From Kiritimatiellia bacterium (GTDB lineage: Bacteria > Verrucomicrobiota > Kiritimatiellia > SLAD01), in assembly GCA_007128275.1 (NCBI GenBank), contig SKXR01000295.1, positions 1 through 12,567 on the forward strand: a stretch of DNA of 12,567 bases, in the 5' to 3' direction. Below, piece by piece: positions 1-8,222 of the stretch. How positions within the stretch are numbered: the stretch's first letter is position 1; the number at the start of each line of letters is the position of its first letter. Under the pieces are notes generated by a model, which was not told the origin of the DNA, searched no databases, and saw only the letters and a program-made list of their open reading frames with translations. Both the position numbers and the translations under genes were made by a program.

Positions 1-35
1 GATCATGATCACGCTTCTATCTGTTCGCCCTCTTC

Positions 36-107
36 GGCTCACCGGGACGGTTCGCCCTACCTTTTCCTGCCGAAATCGTAAGGTGGGGCGAGGCGTCCCG
101 CCGAGCC
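36..107. repeat. Imperfect inverted repeat downstream of ctaB
   Basis: Arms 36-63 and 80-107 are 28 bases each, with five mismatches, around a 16-base loop. Each arm has the pattern GGCTC..CGGGACG..TCGCCC.ACCTT. It begins about 90 bases past the ctaB stop. No run of T follows in the direction of transcription, so it is not a standard intrinsic terminator. It looks more like a dispersed palindromic repeat, and it could still stabilise the 3' end of the operon mRNA. The rest of bases 1-195 shows no gene. Confidence 0.6.
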
Positions 108-195
108 GCGATCCAACGAGCATTAATTCAGCGTCATTCGTGTCTGTCCCCTTCTCGCGCTGCCGAAATCATCAGGCTCTTCGTGGCACCCCTGC

Positions 196-1059
196 CTACA
201 GTACGATATCCACTGCAATCAAGACCAACAGGAGCGGAAGATAGTAGACGGAAGCCCGCAGCAGTTTACGCGCGTCGGTCATGCTGTGGGTTCGATATAG
301 GCGAATACCGACTTCCAGCATCATCAAGCCGAGCAGCAACGCCCCCGTAAAATAGATCCAGCCGGTCATACCGATGAACGTCGGGAGCGAAGCTACACCG
401 AGCAATACGACCGAGTGCACGATGATATGCCTGAACATCCTTGCGCCGGACGGATCGATGACGGGCAGCATTTTGAATCCGGCTTCCTTGTAATCGTCCC
501 GGTACATCCAGGCAATGGCATAGAAATGCGGATGTTGCCAGACGAAGAGGATGGCGAACAGGATCCACGCCCCCAACTCCAGTTGTCCGCTGGCGGCCAC
601 CCACCCGCTGACGGGCGGCAACGCGCCGGGGATAGCGCCGACGGAGGTGTTGAGCCAGGTCCATCGTTTCAAGGGGGTGTACACCAATACGTAGAGAAAG
701 GCCGTCAACAAGACCATGAACCCGCACAGCAGGTTGACCTGCCATACGAGCAGACTCACTCCGCCCAACACCATGATGATCCCGTACATGAGGGCGCTGA
801 CCGGATCGATTTCGCCCGCGGGCAGCACCCGACTGCGAGTGCGCGTCATGTGCGCGTCCAGATCGCGTTCCAGATAATTGTTCAGACAGGCGGCGCCGGC
901 GGCAGCCATACCCGTCCCCAACAAGGACAGCGCCCAAACCAGCCATTGGATTTCCCCCATGCCGCGACTGCCGAGGAAGAATCCGATAGAAGAGGTGACG
1001 AGCACCATCGTCACAATCCGCAATTTGGACATTTCAAGATAGGGCTTGATCGTTTTCAT
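196..1059 (-). CDS. ctaB: Protoheme IX farnesyltransferase (heme O synthase)
   Basis: CtaB attaches a farnesyl group to protoheme to make heme O, the substrate of CtaA. The 287-residue UbiA-family protein has about eight or nine membrane helices. The polyprenyl-diphosphate signature is complete, with N60, E64, D68, R73, R77 and G82 in NNYLERDLDAHMTRTRS. The second typical segment is YTPLKRWTWLNTSVGAIPGA (127-146), and WQHPHFYAIAWMYRDDYKEA (174-193) is characteristic of heme O synthase over other UbiA members. The ATG at 1059 overlaps the ctaA stop (ATGA). Longer readings of the same frame into ctaA are shadows. It is the last gene of the cluster in this window. Confidence 0.95.
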   Translation of the reverse strand: MKTIKPYLEMSKLRIVTMVLVTSSIGFFLGSRGMGEIQWLVWALSLLGTGMAAAGAACLNNYLERDLDAHMTRTRSRVLPAGEIDPVSALMYGIIMVLGGVSLLVWQVNLLCGFMVLLTAFLYVLVYTPLKRWTWLNTSVGAIPGALPPVSGWVAASGQLELGAWILFAILFVWQHPHFYAIAWMYRDDYKEAGFKMLPVIDPSGARMFRHIIVHSVVLLGVASLPTFIGMTGWIYFTGALLLGLMMLEVGIRLYRTHSMTDARKLLRASVYYLPLLLVLIAVDIVL

Positions 1060-2042
1060 ACAGGGGATACCGGTTCGAGCAACTGCCGGACGCGCAGTGC
1101 GGTCAATACGCAAAGGGCCAACAACACCGCTCCGACCACATGGTGCAGCGTGGGGATCAGCACGGTCTCCGGCAGGACAAAAGAAAATATCCCCAGGAAG
1201 ATCTGGACTTGAACCAATGCGGCAAGCACGAAGGCGGGGCGTCGCACGAGCGCGGCTTTGGGATCCAATCCGTAGGCCACGACCGCAATGATCAGGGCAA
1301 ACAGGGCCACCGCCAGTCCGCCCACGGCGTGCAGCAATATAACGCCCGCATGCCAACCGGCGTGACGCAGCCATGCACCGAGAACAACCTGAAGAATCAG
1401 CGCGGCGGCCGTCCATACGGTGATGCCTCGCAGGATGGCGACCGCCCGGGACGACGCGCGAAGGCGCGGTGCAAACCAGCATGGCGATGTGATCTCCGTA
1501 ATCCCGATCAACAAGGCGAACAGCGCCAACCCGAGTGTGGCATGCACCATTCCGAAAAGGACGCGAACGCCGAATCCATCGGCCAAGCCGGTGGCCTGCA
1601 TGGCGGTTTCCTGCACGCTGGGATCGGACACGACCAGAACGCGCATTCCGCCCAGGATACCCTGAACAACGATCAACGCGAAGGCGATGTAGCCCAACCG
1701 GCGGACCCAAGCTCGCTCTTCCATGCGCCACAACAACGCGACCATCGCAAGCGCCAGGAACCCGACGATAGTGCCGAGTTGACGATGGGTCATTTCATAA
1801 AAGTGGCCGCCTTCGAGTTGGTGCCAGGGGATGAACCAGGCCCAGAAACGGAGCGACCATGCGGGTTCCGTATCGCCCGCGGCAATCGTGGTGACGTGCC
1901 CGCCGAACACGATGAGGAGCAGGCTGAAAAACGCAACGAGCAGGGTCATACGATGGACCCATACCACTGTGTGGAAGGTGCGCGGATCGGACAGGTTCGC
2001 CGCGTCCATGGGATCGCTGATCGAGGAGGCTGTGGCTTGCAT
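1056..2042 (-). CDS. ctaA: Heme A synthase (CtaA/COX15)
   Basis: CtaA oxidises the C8 methyl of heme O to the formyl group, making heme A for the caa3 oxidase. It has 328 residues and about eight membrane helices in two similar halves. Conserved residues are visible: E83 and H86 in YEMTHRQ (equivalent to E57 and H60 of Bacillus CtaA), H167 (MVHATLG), H238 (LLHAVGG), and H300/H301 (TLHHVVG). GGHVTTIAAG (47-56) is the family's GG-VT motif. The extracellular cysteine pair of some CtaA proteins is absent: the only cysteines are C188 and C311. It starts 6 bases after coxD with no clear Shine-Dalgarno sequence and ends in a 4-base overlap with ctaB, so translation is probably coupled. Confidence 0.94.
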   Translation of the reverse strand: MQATASSISDPMDAANLSDPRTFHTVVWVHRMTLLVAFFSLLLIVFGGHVTTIAAGDTEPAWSLRFWAWFIPWHQLEGGHFYEMTHRQLGTIVGFLALAMVALLWRMEERAWVRRLGYIAFALIVVQGILGGMRVLVVSDPSVQETAMQATGLADGFGVRVLFGMVHATLGLALFALLIGITEITSPCWFAPRLRASSRAVAILRGITVWTAAALILQVVLGAWLRHAGWHAGVILLHAVGGLAVALFALIIAVVAYGLDPKAALVRRPAFVLAALVQVQIFLGIFSFVLPETVLIPTLHHVVGAVLLALCVLTALRVRQLLEPVSPV

Positions 2043-2048
2043 GATGGG

Positions 2049-2363
2049 TTACCAGGGTTCCGGGATGGGCAGCCAACCGCGTGTCGCAAAGTCCGCCAAC
2101 GTCAATGCAAGCATCAGAATGAACCAGACAAACCCGGCGGCGGCGGTCAGCCAGATGATTTTCGCACTGTATTTCACATGCATGAAATACAGGATCACGA
2201 TATAGGCCTTCACGGTGGCAATGGTCACGGCCACCACGACATTGAAGGGCCCGAGATCGAACAAGGCCACCCACACCGTCAACACGGTCAGGACCATGAG
2301 CGCCGCAAAGACGTTCAGGTAGGTCTTCAGGGGGGCGATATGCGGTTCTGCGTGATCGCTCAT
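2049..2363 (-). CDS. coxD: Cytochrome c oxidase subunit IV (bacterial, small)
   Basis: A 104-residue protein of the prokaryotic cytochrome c oxidase subunit IV family, a small membrane subunit that accompanies the core. There are three hydrophobic spans (about 14-34, 39-61 and 68-91). The segment VKAYIVILYFMHVKYS (51-66) is the family signature. I place the start at the ATG at 2363, which overlaps the coxC stop as TGATG and has GGAG six bases upstream (2370-2373). An upstream in-frame ATG at 2429 would add residues that are only a shadow of coxC. Its exact role in the enzyme is unknown. Confidence 0.93.
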   Translation of the reverse strand: MSDHAEPHIAPLKTYLNVFAALMVLTVLTVWVALFDLGPFNVVVAVTIATVKAYIVILYFMHVKYSAKIIWLTAAAGFVWFILMLALTLADFATRGWLPIPEPW

Positions 2364-3055
2364 CAATGTCTCCAGACCAAGTATAGCAACGGGAAAAGGA
2401 ATATCCAGACGATATCGACAAAATGCCAATAGAGACCGGTCATCTCCACCGGCGCATAGTATTCCCGGGAGAATCGGCCCCGGAGCGCCTTGACGATCAG
2501 CCAGATCATAAGGCCAAGTCCGATGACCATGTGCAGGGCGTGCATACCGGTCATGACGAAATAGAACGAATAGAACAATTGCACATGCCCGGCAAAATTC
2601 GGATGCGCGGTCTCCGCGGTGACGGGCACGGTGTACGCATCAAAATCGGGCACATACTGAAACGCCGGGCCGGGCACCAGGTCGTGGTGATATTTCTCGG
2701 TGTACTCGACGCCTTTCACGCCCAGAAACACGCAGGCGAGGAGCATGGTAGCGACGATGTACTGAATGATCTTCTTCTTATCGCCGAGTTGCGCGGCGCG
2801 CACGGCCAGCGCCATGGTGAGACTGCTGCAGATCAGGACCACCGTGTTGAAGGCGCCCCACCCTACGCTCAGATAGCCGCTGGCCACGGCGAAGGCTTCG
2901 GGGTATTTGAAGCGATAGATCGCGTACGCCACAAACAGGCCGCCGAAGAACATGACTTCCTGAGCCAGAAACAACCACATCCCCAACGAGGAGGATTCCC
3001 GTTGCTGCTCCATACTGTCGAAGTGATGCGCCAGATGACTTTGTCCGTCAGCCAT
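2363..3055 (-). CDS. coxC: Cytochrome c oxidase subunit III
   Basis: A 230-residue membrane subunit that stabilises subunit I and supports proton uptake. About seven hydrophobic spans start at residue 24. Family features include the helix with SLGMWLFLAQEVMFFGGLF (23-41, including E33), GVKGVEY (112-118), the GMHALHMVIG segment (170-179) and the terminal YWHFVDIVWIFLFPLLYLVW (209-228). Between 121 and 157 lies a loop (PGPAFQYVPDFDAY) longer than in short subunit III proteins. An AAGGGGG lies upstream of the ATG. It overlaps coxA by 8 bases and coxD by one base (TGATG). Confidence 0.97.
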   Translation of the reverse strand: MADGQSHLAHHFDSMEQQRESSSLGMWLFLAQEVMFFGGLFVAYAIYRFKYPEAFAVASGYLSVGWGAFNTVVLICSSLTMALAVRAAQLGDKKKIIQYIVATMLLACVFLGVKGVEYTEKYHHDLVPGPAFQYVPDFDAYTVPVTAETAHPNFAGHVQLFYSFYFVMTGMHALHMVIGLGLMIWLIVKALRGRFSREYYAPVEMTGLYWHFVDIVWIFLFPLLYLVWRH

Positions 3056-4691
3056 GGGTGTCCCCCTTGGTTTCGGCGTCGTCCCGGTACGTGTCTTCTT
3101 CGGTGTACGCGTAGGCTTCGTGTTTTACCACCGGCGGTTCGAGGAAGTTTTCGGTCGGCGGCGGCGACGGGGTTGTCCATTCCAGGCCGGCCGCCTTCCA
3201 CGGATTGGACGAGGCCTTGGGTCCGAGGATCAGGGAATACAACAGGTAAACGCCCATTAGCATGTATCCCAACGCCAACACGGCCGCGCCGCCGGTCGAC
3301 ATAACGTGCAGCAACTGGAATTCTTCCGGATACACGTGGTACCGGCGCGGCATGCCGAGATAGCCCACGATGAATTGCGGGAAGAAGGTGAGGTTGAACC
3401 CGATAAAGATGATGATGGCGGTGATGCGCCCGAGCATTTCGGGGAACAGTTTACCGGTGATTTTGGGCCACCAAAAATGCAGGCCGCCGAAAAAGGCCAT
3501 CACCATACCGCCGACCATGACATAATGGAAATGCGCGACGATGAAATAGGTGTCGTGCACGTGCACATTAACGGCCATGGTCGCCAGGAACAGGCCGGTC
3601 AATCCGCCGATCGTGAACAGGCCGATGAAGCCCAACGCGTAGAGCATGGGCGTATCCAGCTTGATCGATCCGCCGTACAGGGTAGCCACCCAGTTGAAGA
3701 CCTTGATCGCGGAAGGAATGGCCACAAGGAACGAGAGGATGGAGAAGATCATTCCGGCATACATGGACTGGCTGCTGACGAACATGTGATGGCCCCACAC
3801 AAAGAAGCCGAGGATGGCGATGGCCAGACTGGACATGGCCACGATGTGATAGCCGAAAATCCGTTTCCGGGAGAAGCAGGCAATGATCTCGCTCACCACG
3901 CCCATGCCCGGCAGGATCATGATGTACACGGCCGGATGCGAATAGAACCAGAACAGGTGTTGGAAGAGCACGGGATCGCCGCCGAGGGCGGGATCGAAAA
4001 TGCCCACCGAGAAGATACGCTCAACGGCCACCAGCAGGATCGTGATGGCGATCACGGGCGTGCCGAGAACGATGATGATGGACGTGGCGTAATGCGCCCA
4101 GACGAAGAGCGGCAGGCGAAACCATGTCAGGCCCGGCGCGCGCATTTTATGAATCGTGACAATGAAGTTCAGGCCGGTCATGATCGACGCGAATCCCGAG
4201 ACAAAAATGCCGAGGGCGGCAAGGATGACGTTCGAATTCGCGTAGGTACTACTGTAGGGCGTATAGAAGGTCCAGCCCGTGTCCACCCCGCCGAAGATGA
4301 TGGCGCCAAGGCCCAGCAAGCCGCCAAAGGTGAACACGTACCAACTGGCCAGGTTCAGCCGTGGAAAGGCGAGGTCGCGCGCGCCCAACATGATCGGCAA
4401 CAGAAAATTGCCCAATACGGCGGGGATGGACGGGATCAGGAAGAAAAAGATCATGGTGATGCCGTGCATCGTGAAGAGGCGATTGTAGGTCTCGCTGGCC
4501 ATAAACATCTCGGTCGGCGTCATCAACTCGATGCGGAACAGGACCGCGGCGACGCCGCCCAGGAAGAAGAAGAGCAGGATCGTGGCGAGATACATCACGC
4601 CGATCCGTTTATGGTCCACGGTGAAGAGCCACGACGCCACCGTGTGCTTGACGTTGAGATAGTTTTCAGTTTTTGCGGCGTTTTCGCTCAT
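3048..4691 (-). CDS. coxA: Cytochrome c oxidase subunit I (A2-type heme-copper oxidase)
   Basis: The catalytic subunit, reducing oxygen to water and pumping protons. It is 547 residues long with about 12 membrane helices. Ligands can all be placed: H76 and H389 for low-spin heme a, H387 for heme a3, and H252, H301 and H302 for CuB, with Y256 as the cross-linked tyrosine. Helix VI reads FYSHPAVY: Y250-S251 replaces the glutamate found in GHPEVY enzymes, which defines the A2 subtype (Rhodothermus and Thermus caa3). K330 (IKVFNW) and S327 preserve the K-channel. The C-terminal tail (500-547) is polar and proline/acid-rich. The last 8 bases overlap coxC. Upstream the start is separated from coxB by 22 bases with only an AGGT element. 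Confidence 0.98.
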   Translation of the reverse strand: MSENAAKTENYLNVKHTVASWLFTVDHKRIGVMYLATILLFFFLGGVAAVLFRIELMTPTEMFMASETYNRLFTMHGITMIFFFLIPSIPAVLGNFLLPIMLGARDLAFPRLNLASWYVFTFGGLLGLGAIIFGGVDTGWTFYTPYSSTYANSNVILAALGIFVSGFASIMTGLNFIVTIHKMRAPGLTWFRLPLFVWAHYATSIIIVLGTPVIAITILLVAVERIFSVGIFDPALGGDPVLFQHLFWFYSHPAVYIMILPGMGVVSEIIACFSRKRIFGYHIVAMSSLAIAILGFFVWGHHMFVSSQSMYAGMIFSILSFLVAIPSAIKVFNWVATLYGGSIKLDTPMLYALGFIGLFTIGGLTGLFLATMAVNVHVHDTYFIVAHFHYVMVGGMVMAFFGGLHFWWPKITGKLFPEMLGRITAIIIFIGFNLTFFPQFIVGYLGMPRRYHVYPEEFQLLHVMSTGGAAVLALGYMLMGVYLLYSLILGPKASSNPWKAAGLEWTTPSPPPTENFLEPPVVKHEAYAYTEEDTYRDDAETKGDTHG

Positions 4692-4713
4692 GCGGTTTAG
4701 TGTACCTGTTTTC

Positions 4714-5649
4714 TTATTCCAATGATTTGATGTACGTAATGATTTGCATCAGTTGTGATTCGTCCAGTTGACCGCGGTAGGTAGGCATGATCGGTTGATA
4801 CCCCTCCACGATCTTGGCCATCGGTTCGACAATGGACTGGCGGATGTAGTCTTCATCCGCGATCACCGTCCGGCCGTCGTCCAGTCGGACCTCGCTCATG
4901 TACAAGCCCACGACATTCGGTCCCAAGGCGCCGGAAGCCGGATTATGACACGCCATACATCCCATTTCCGTGAATAAGCGCTCACCCGCTTCCAAGGGAG
5001 TCAGCTCCGCGAGATCGGGATCGATGCGCGCCGCCCAATCGTCGTATTCCTCCGCCGGCAGCACGTGGATCCAGCCCTTCATCAAGGAATGTTCGGCGCC
5101 GCAATACTCGGCGCAGAATAGATGGTAACTGCCCGTCCGCGTGGGCTCGAACCAAACGGTGGTGTAGCGCCCGGGCACGGCGTCCATCTTGGTGCGAAAC
5201 GCCGGCACATAGAAACTGTGAATGACATCTTCCGACGTCAAGGTCAGTTTCACGGGGCGCCCCACCGGCACATGCAGTTCGTTGATTTCCCAGCGTCCGG
5301 ACGGGTGCTGCATCTTCCACATCCACTGTTTGCCGGTCACCAGGATTTCCATGGCATCGGCGGGCGGGCGGAACTGCTTGAAGAACAGCACGGCGCCCCA
5401 AACGAACATGATCAGCACCAGAACCAGCGGGATTACGGTCCATACGATCTCCAGCTTGGTATGGCCATGGATTTCCGCCGGTCGGTCCGTATCGGATGTG
5501 CGCCGGAAACGAAAGACAAACCAAATGATCAGCGCGCCGATCAGGATCAGAAAGAACGCGGAAACGCCGATCAGAAACAAATAGAGCATGTCCACGTCTC
5601 GGGCGAGGGCGGAAGCCTGATCGGGAATGACTGGAAACCGTTCGTTCAT
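4714..5649 (-). CDS. coxB: Cytochrome c oxidase subunit II with fused cytochrome c domain (caa3 type)
   Basis: Subunit II accepts electrons from ACIII or cytochrome c and passes them through CuA to subunit I. The 311 residues form two transmembrane helices (about 20-46 and 68-91), a cupredoxin domain (100-200) and a C-terminal cytochrome c domain (215-311). CuA ligands are all visible: H144, C179, E181 (backbone), C183, H187 and M190, within SFYVPAF and CAEYCGAEHSLMKGW. The heme c motif is C231-M-A-C234-H235, and M288 (IMPTY) is the likely axial ligand. The fused cytochrome makes this a caa3 enzyme. No lipobox or cleavable signal is seen, so the first helix acts as the anchor. The gene lies 22 bases before coxA and directly after sco. 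Confidence 0.97.
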   Translation of the reverse strand: MNERFPVIPDQASALARDVDMLYLFLIGVSAFFLILIGALIIWFVFRFRRTSDTDRPAEIHGHTKLEIVWTVIPLVLVLIMFVWGAVLFFKQFRPPADAMEILVTGKQWMWKMQHPSGRWEINELHVPVGRPVKLTLTSEDVIHSFYVPAFRTKMDAVPGRYTTVWFEPTRTGSYHLFCAEYCGAEHSLMKGWIHVLPAEEYDDWAARIDPDLAELTPLEAGERLFTEMGCMACHNPASGALGPNVVGLYMSEVRLDDGRTVIADEDYIRQSIVEPMAKIVEGYQPIMPTYRGQLDESQLMQIITYIKSLE

Positions 5650-5676
5650 CGTACCACTGGTTGAATCCTAAAAAAA

Positions 5677-6546
5677 TTAGCGTGACTGCATCTTCCGTCG
5701 TTTTTCGGCGCGCAACATGACATACAGGAAGAGACCCAACACGCCGGCCGTCGTGGCGGCGGCGGTGTTGACGACGCGGTGAACCAAGAGGCCGTACTCG
5801 CCCGTATTCGGATCGTAATGATAGCAAAGCAGCAATAACCGGTCGACCGGACTTCCGATGGCGCCTTCCGAGGCTTCGACCAACCCGAGTCGCATGTCCC
5901 GCGGCGGATAGATAATCCCAAAGAAATAACGCGAGGTACGGCCGTCGGGCGTGGCGAGCACCACCCCGCTGGCGTGCGCAAAGTCGTTGATTTCCGGGAC
6001 CCACTCGTACTTGAACCCGATCGTTCCGGTCAGCCGTTGAATTTCCTTCTCTTCCCCCACCAGGAAGTGCACGCCCGGCCCGGCGCCTTTACGGCCATAT
6101 TGCTCGAGAAAAACCTCCCTGTTCGCCCGGGCCAAGTCGGCGGTTTCGCGCGGATCAAAACTCACCACCAACACCTCGAAATCGGCGCCGGCATTGAACG
6201 CGACTTCCTGCATGCTTTGAAGCAGACCGTTGATAATCAGCCCGCACAGCATCGGACAATTATAATAGATGGGCGCAATGATAACGGGACGTTCCCCGAA
6301 GAAAGAACCCAATTCGACCTGTTCGCCCCGATGATTCGTGAAGACGGCATCGAGCGGAAGCTGCGCATCCAGATTCTGGTCGAACCCGATACGCCCCAAC
6401 ACGGCGTCCTCGGGCCGAACCGCACGCTCGGCGTACGAGGAAACGGTAACGGCGAGCAGAATCAGGGCACACACCAACGTCCTGGACCACGTCCGGGGGG
6501 CGATGGCACCCGACTGCGTCTTTCCACTATAGACTTCCTGTTTCAT
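5677..6546 (-). CDS. sco: SCO1/SenC-family copper chaperone, membrane-anchored
   Basis: A SCO family thioredoxin-fold protein of 289 residues that helps deliver copper to, or reduce, the CuA site of cytochrome oxidase subunit II. The N-terminal region has a hydrophobic segment (24-38) ending in an SYA-type cleavage site (signal peptide). The copper motif is C97-P-M-L-C101 within APIYYNCPMLCG, and the third ligand is probably H191 (NDFAHASG). The conserved VVSFDPRET lies at 127-135. Unlike short SCO proteins it has a C-terminal extension with LLLLCYHYDPNTGEYG (237-252) and a second hydrophobic segment at about 259-278, so it is probably anchored at its C-terminus. I start it at the ATG at 6546, because the frame further upstream is a shadow of the preceding gene; GGGGAG lies 13 bases upstream, rather far. 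It sits 27 bases before coxB, its likely client. Confidence 0.92.
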   Translation of the reverse strand: MKQEVYSGKTQSGAIAPRTWSRTLVCALILLAVTVSSYAERAVRPEDAVLGRIGFDQNLDAQLPLDAVFTNHRGEQVELGSFFGERPVIIAPIYYNCPMLCGLIINGLLQSMQEVAFNAGADFEVLVVSFDPRETADLARANREVFLEQYGRKGAGPGVHFLVGEEKEIQRLTGTIGFKYEWVPEINDFAHASGVVLATPDGRTSRYFFGIIYPPRDMRLGLVEASEGAIGSPVDRLLLLCYHYDPNTGEYGLLVHRVVNTAAATTAGVLGLFLYVMLRAEKRRKMQSR

Positions 6547-6565
6547 ACTGTTATCCAAGCTCCCC

Positions 6566-7042
6566 TCATTCGTCCGACGGGGCGATGCCTTCTTCCAACA
6601 CGTCTTCCAGTTCCGGCCCGTCCGGCTCGGCCGGCAAGGCCTCTCGCTCGGGCGCTGCCCATCGCGGCAACCCGCGCTCAGCGACCCGATCAATGGCTTC
6701 GTCGATGGGAATACGCACACGGCCCGTTTCCTCGTCGAGTAGCGCATAACCTTCCAATATCCGCCGCGCGTTTGCAAGGTACTCGTCCAGCGCCATCTTT
6801 TCATCCACCACCAAACGGGGTTCGGGCGGCAATACGCGTTCGCGGGCCGCCGCCGGGATGTGGGCGTCGGCAAGATGCGCCTGACGATCCAGCATGCGGA
6901 ACAGCACCCCCATGGCAATCAGAACGGCTACCGTCAGCACGGTCAATCCGATCAAGAAGTAGACGATCGGTTTGACCAGGATATCGCGGTCCTGATAGTC
7001 CGGGTTCGGGTTCTGCGGAGCGTCTTGAGGTTTATCCGTCAT
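6566..7042 (-). CDS. Conserved single-span membrane protein between actF and sco (function unknown)
   Basis: A 158-residue protein that I cannot assign a function. The first 21 residues are polar and proline/asparagine-rich, one hydrophobic span covers about 23-47, and the rest is soluble and acidic towards the end. The soluble part carries LPPEPRLVVDE (71-81) followed by a helix with EYLANARRILEGYALLD (87-103) and the segment VRIPIDEAIDRVAERGLP (109-126). From memory, proteins with an EPRL element and a VRIPI..A...RGLP element recur next to ACIII, SCO and cox genes, which suggests an accessory subunit or assembly factor for ACIII or the oxidase. There is no heme motif and no cysteine at all, so it is neither a cytochrome nor a direct copper carrier. 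The start is fixed by AGGAGG six bases upstream, and the gene overlaps actF by 11 bases. It could correspond to an ActG-like subunit, which I cannot verify. Confidence 0.85.
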   Translation of the reverse strand: MTDKPQDAPQNPNPDYQDRDILVKPIVYFLIGLTVLTVAVLIAMGVLFRMLDRQAHLADAHIPAAARERVLPPEPRLVVDEKMALDEYLANARRILEGYALLDEETGRVRIPIDEAIDRVAERGLPRWAAPEREALPAEPDGPELEDVLEEGIAPSDE

Positions 7043-8222
7043 GGGCTCCCTCCTTCGACTCCGCCATCAACGCGGTAAACCGCGGATCATGCAGCACGAC
7101 CAGTGACCGGCCTTTCAGGTTGCGGGCAAAGGCCGTCAACCAGACACCGCCGATCGCTACGGGCACCACGAGATCGAGCCAATGTAACCGGAATACGCCC
7201 TCATGCAAATCCGGCGCAATCATCCAGAACAGATCCACAAATCGCATGATGAGAATGCCCACCGCCACCTTGATCAAAATGGGCGCCCGTTGTTTCATCA
7301 TCCGCGACAACAACACCAGGAACGGCACGACGAAATGGAACAGGGTAAGCACCAAGGCGATCAGTTTCCAATCCGTGCTCGAGCGGCGCAAATACCATGC
7401 GATGTGTTCCGGCAAGTTGCCGGACCAGATGATGATGAACTGGGAAAACATCATGTACGCCCACAAGACCACCAGCGCGAACAGCCATTTCCCGAGATCG
7501 TGATAGCGATCCTGCGAGACGACGTCCGAAAGCGGTTTGTATTTCGCAAAGGAGACCAGCACGACCAGCAGAAACGCCAGCGCGGTCAAGCCGTGTCCCA
7601 CCATGAACATCGGGCCATAGATGGAAGAGAACCAATGCGGATCGAGCGACATCAACCAATCGAACGAGGCGAAGGTGGCGGCCAACCCGTAGAGGACAAT
7701 GCCGATTCCGCTGGTGATCCGCATAGGCTGATTCAGTATGGCATCGCCGGACTCATCCTGCCGATACGACCATTTCGTCAACAGATAGCCCAGGCCGCCC
7801 CAAATGGCGAAATACAGGATGGCGCGAATGATGAAGAAGGGCGTGTTCAAATACGGCGCCTTGAATTGCAGATATTTGTCCGCCTCCACCAACTCGGGAA
7901 CCGCCCACTTATAGAGGTGCGGCATGCCGATAATGATCGGGATGAACAGGACGGCCAGCAACGGCAGCGTCCGCACGGCCGCTTCCATCGGGCGACGGAT
8001 CAGGAACGTCCATGCCCCGCCCGTCAGGTGATGAATCATCAGCGTGACCAGGCTACCCAACGCGATGGAAACCCAGAACAGGTATCCCATCAGGTACGCT
8101 TGAAAGAAGGCCGCCGGTTGCAGCACCGCGCCGATGACGGCGAGCACGCCGAAGACCACGCCGGCGATCAGGCCGCGTTTGCCGATTCGTTCAATGAGCT
8201 GTTCTATATCCGATCCGTTCAT
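7032..8222 (-). CDS. actF: ACIII subunit ActF (second quinone-type membrane subunit)
   Basis: A 396-residue polytopic membrane protein, the ActC-like second large membrane subunit of Alternative Complex III, thought to help in quinol binding or proton handling. About ten hydrophobic spans run from residue 18 to 366. The hallmark FASFDWLMSLDPHWFSSIYG is at 185-204, GNLPEHIAWYLRR at 268-280, and HLYKWA at 102-107. The gene closes the act part of the cluster. Its ATG overlaps the actE stop (ATGA), and its last 11 bases overlap the start of the following small membrane protein. Compared with ActC it lacks the GHAGT-type helix, which separates the two paralogues. Confidence 0.95.
   Translation of the reverse strand: MNGSDIEQLIERIGKRGLIAGVVFGVLAVIGAVLQPAAFFQAYLMGYLFWVSIALGSLVTLMIHHLTGGAWTFLIRRPMEAAVRTLPLLAVLFIPIIIGMPHLYKWAVPELVEADKYLQFKAPYLNTPFFIIRAILYFAIWGGLGYLLTKWSYRQDESGDAILNQPMRITSGIGIVLYGLAATFASFDWLMSLDPHWFSSIYGPMFMVGHGLTALAFLLVVLVSFAKYKPLSDVVSQDRYHDLGKWLFALVVLWAYMMFSQFIIIWSGNLPEHIAWYLRRSSTDWKLIALVLTLFHFVVPFLVLLSRMMKQRAPILIKVAVGILIMRFVDLFWMIAPDLHEGVFRLHWLDLVVPVAIGGVWLTAFARNLKGRSLVVLHDPRFTALMAESKEGAHDG
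7049..7054 (-). promoter_or_regulatory. Ribosome binding site of the small membrane protein gene
   Basis: AGGAGG lies six bases upstream of the ATG at 7042, inside the 3' end of actF. It supports this start and shows that the short downstream gene is a real translated gene. Confidence 0.75.

Noticed and set aside
1..10. Perfect 10-base palindrome GATCATGATC at the window start
   Set aside because: It is short, at the edge and without context; such a palindrome can easily arise by chance.
36..107. Inverted repeat as a standard intrinsic terminator for the operon
   Set aside because: The arms have five mismatches and no T-tract follows on the transcribed side.
5..244. 79-residue plus-strand open frame at the left end
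   Set aside because: It overlaps the end of ctaB in antisense, covers the inverted repeat, and shows no recognisable domain or ribosome binding site.
1060..1731. Upstream extension of the ctaB frame to a 511-residue protein
   Set aside because: The extra residues are a shifted reading of ctaA without membrane character; the ATG at 1059 overlapping the ctaA stop gives a normal-length CtaB.
1140..2432. Long plus-strand open frame opposite ctaA, coxD and the end of coxC
   Set aside because: It is antisense to three recognised genes, runs across their boundaries, and its translation is rich in His, Arg, Gly and Asp with no domain pattern. The same holds for the long plus-strand frames at 2423-3304, 3306-4700, 7203-8285 and 10010-11479.
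6547..6918. Upstream extension of the sco frame
   Set aside because: It overlaps the small membrane protein gene in another frame and would bury the signal peptide of SCO; the start at 6546 gives an N-terminal signal at the expected place.
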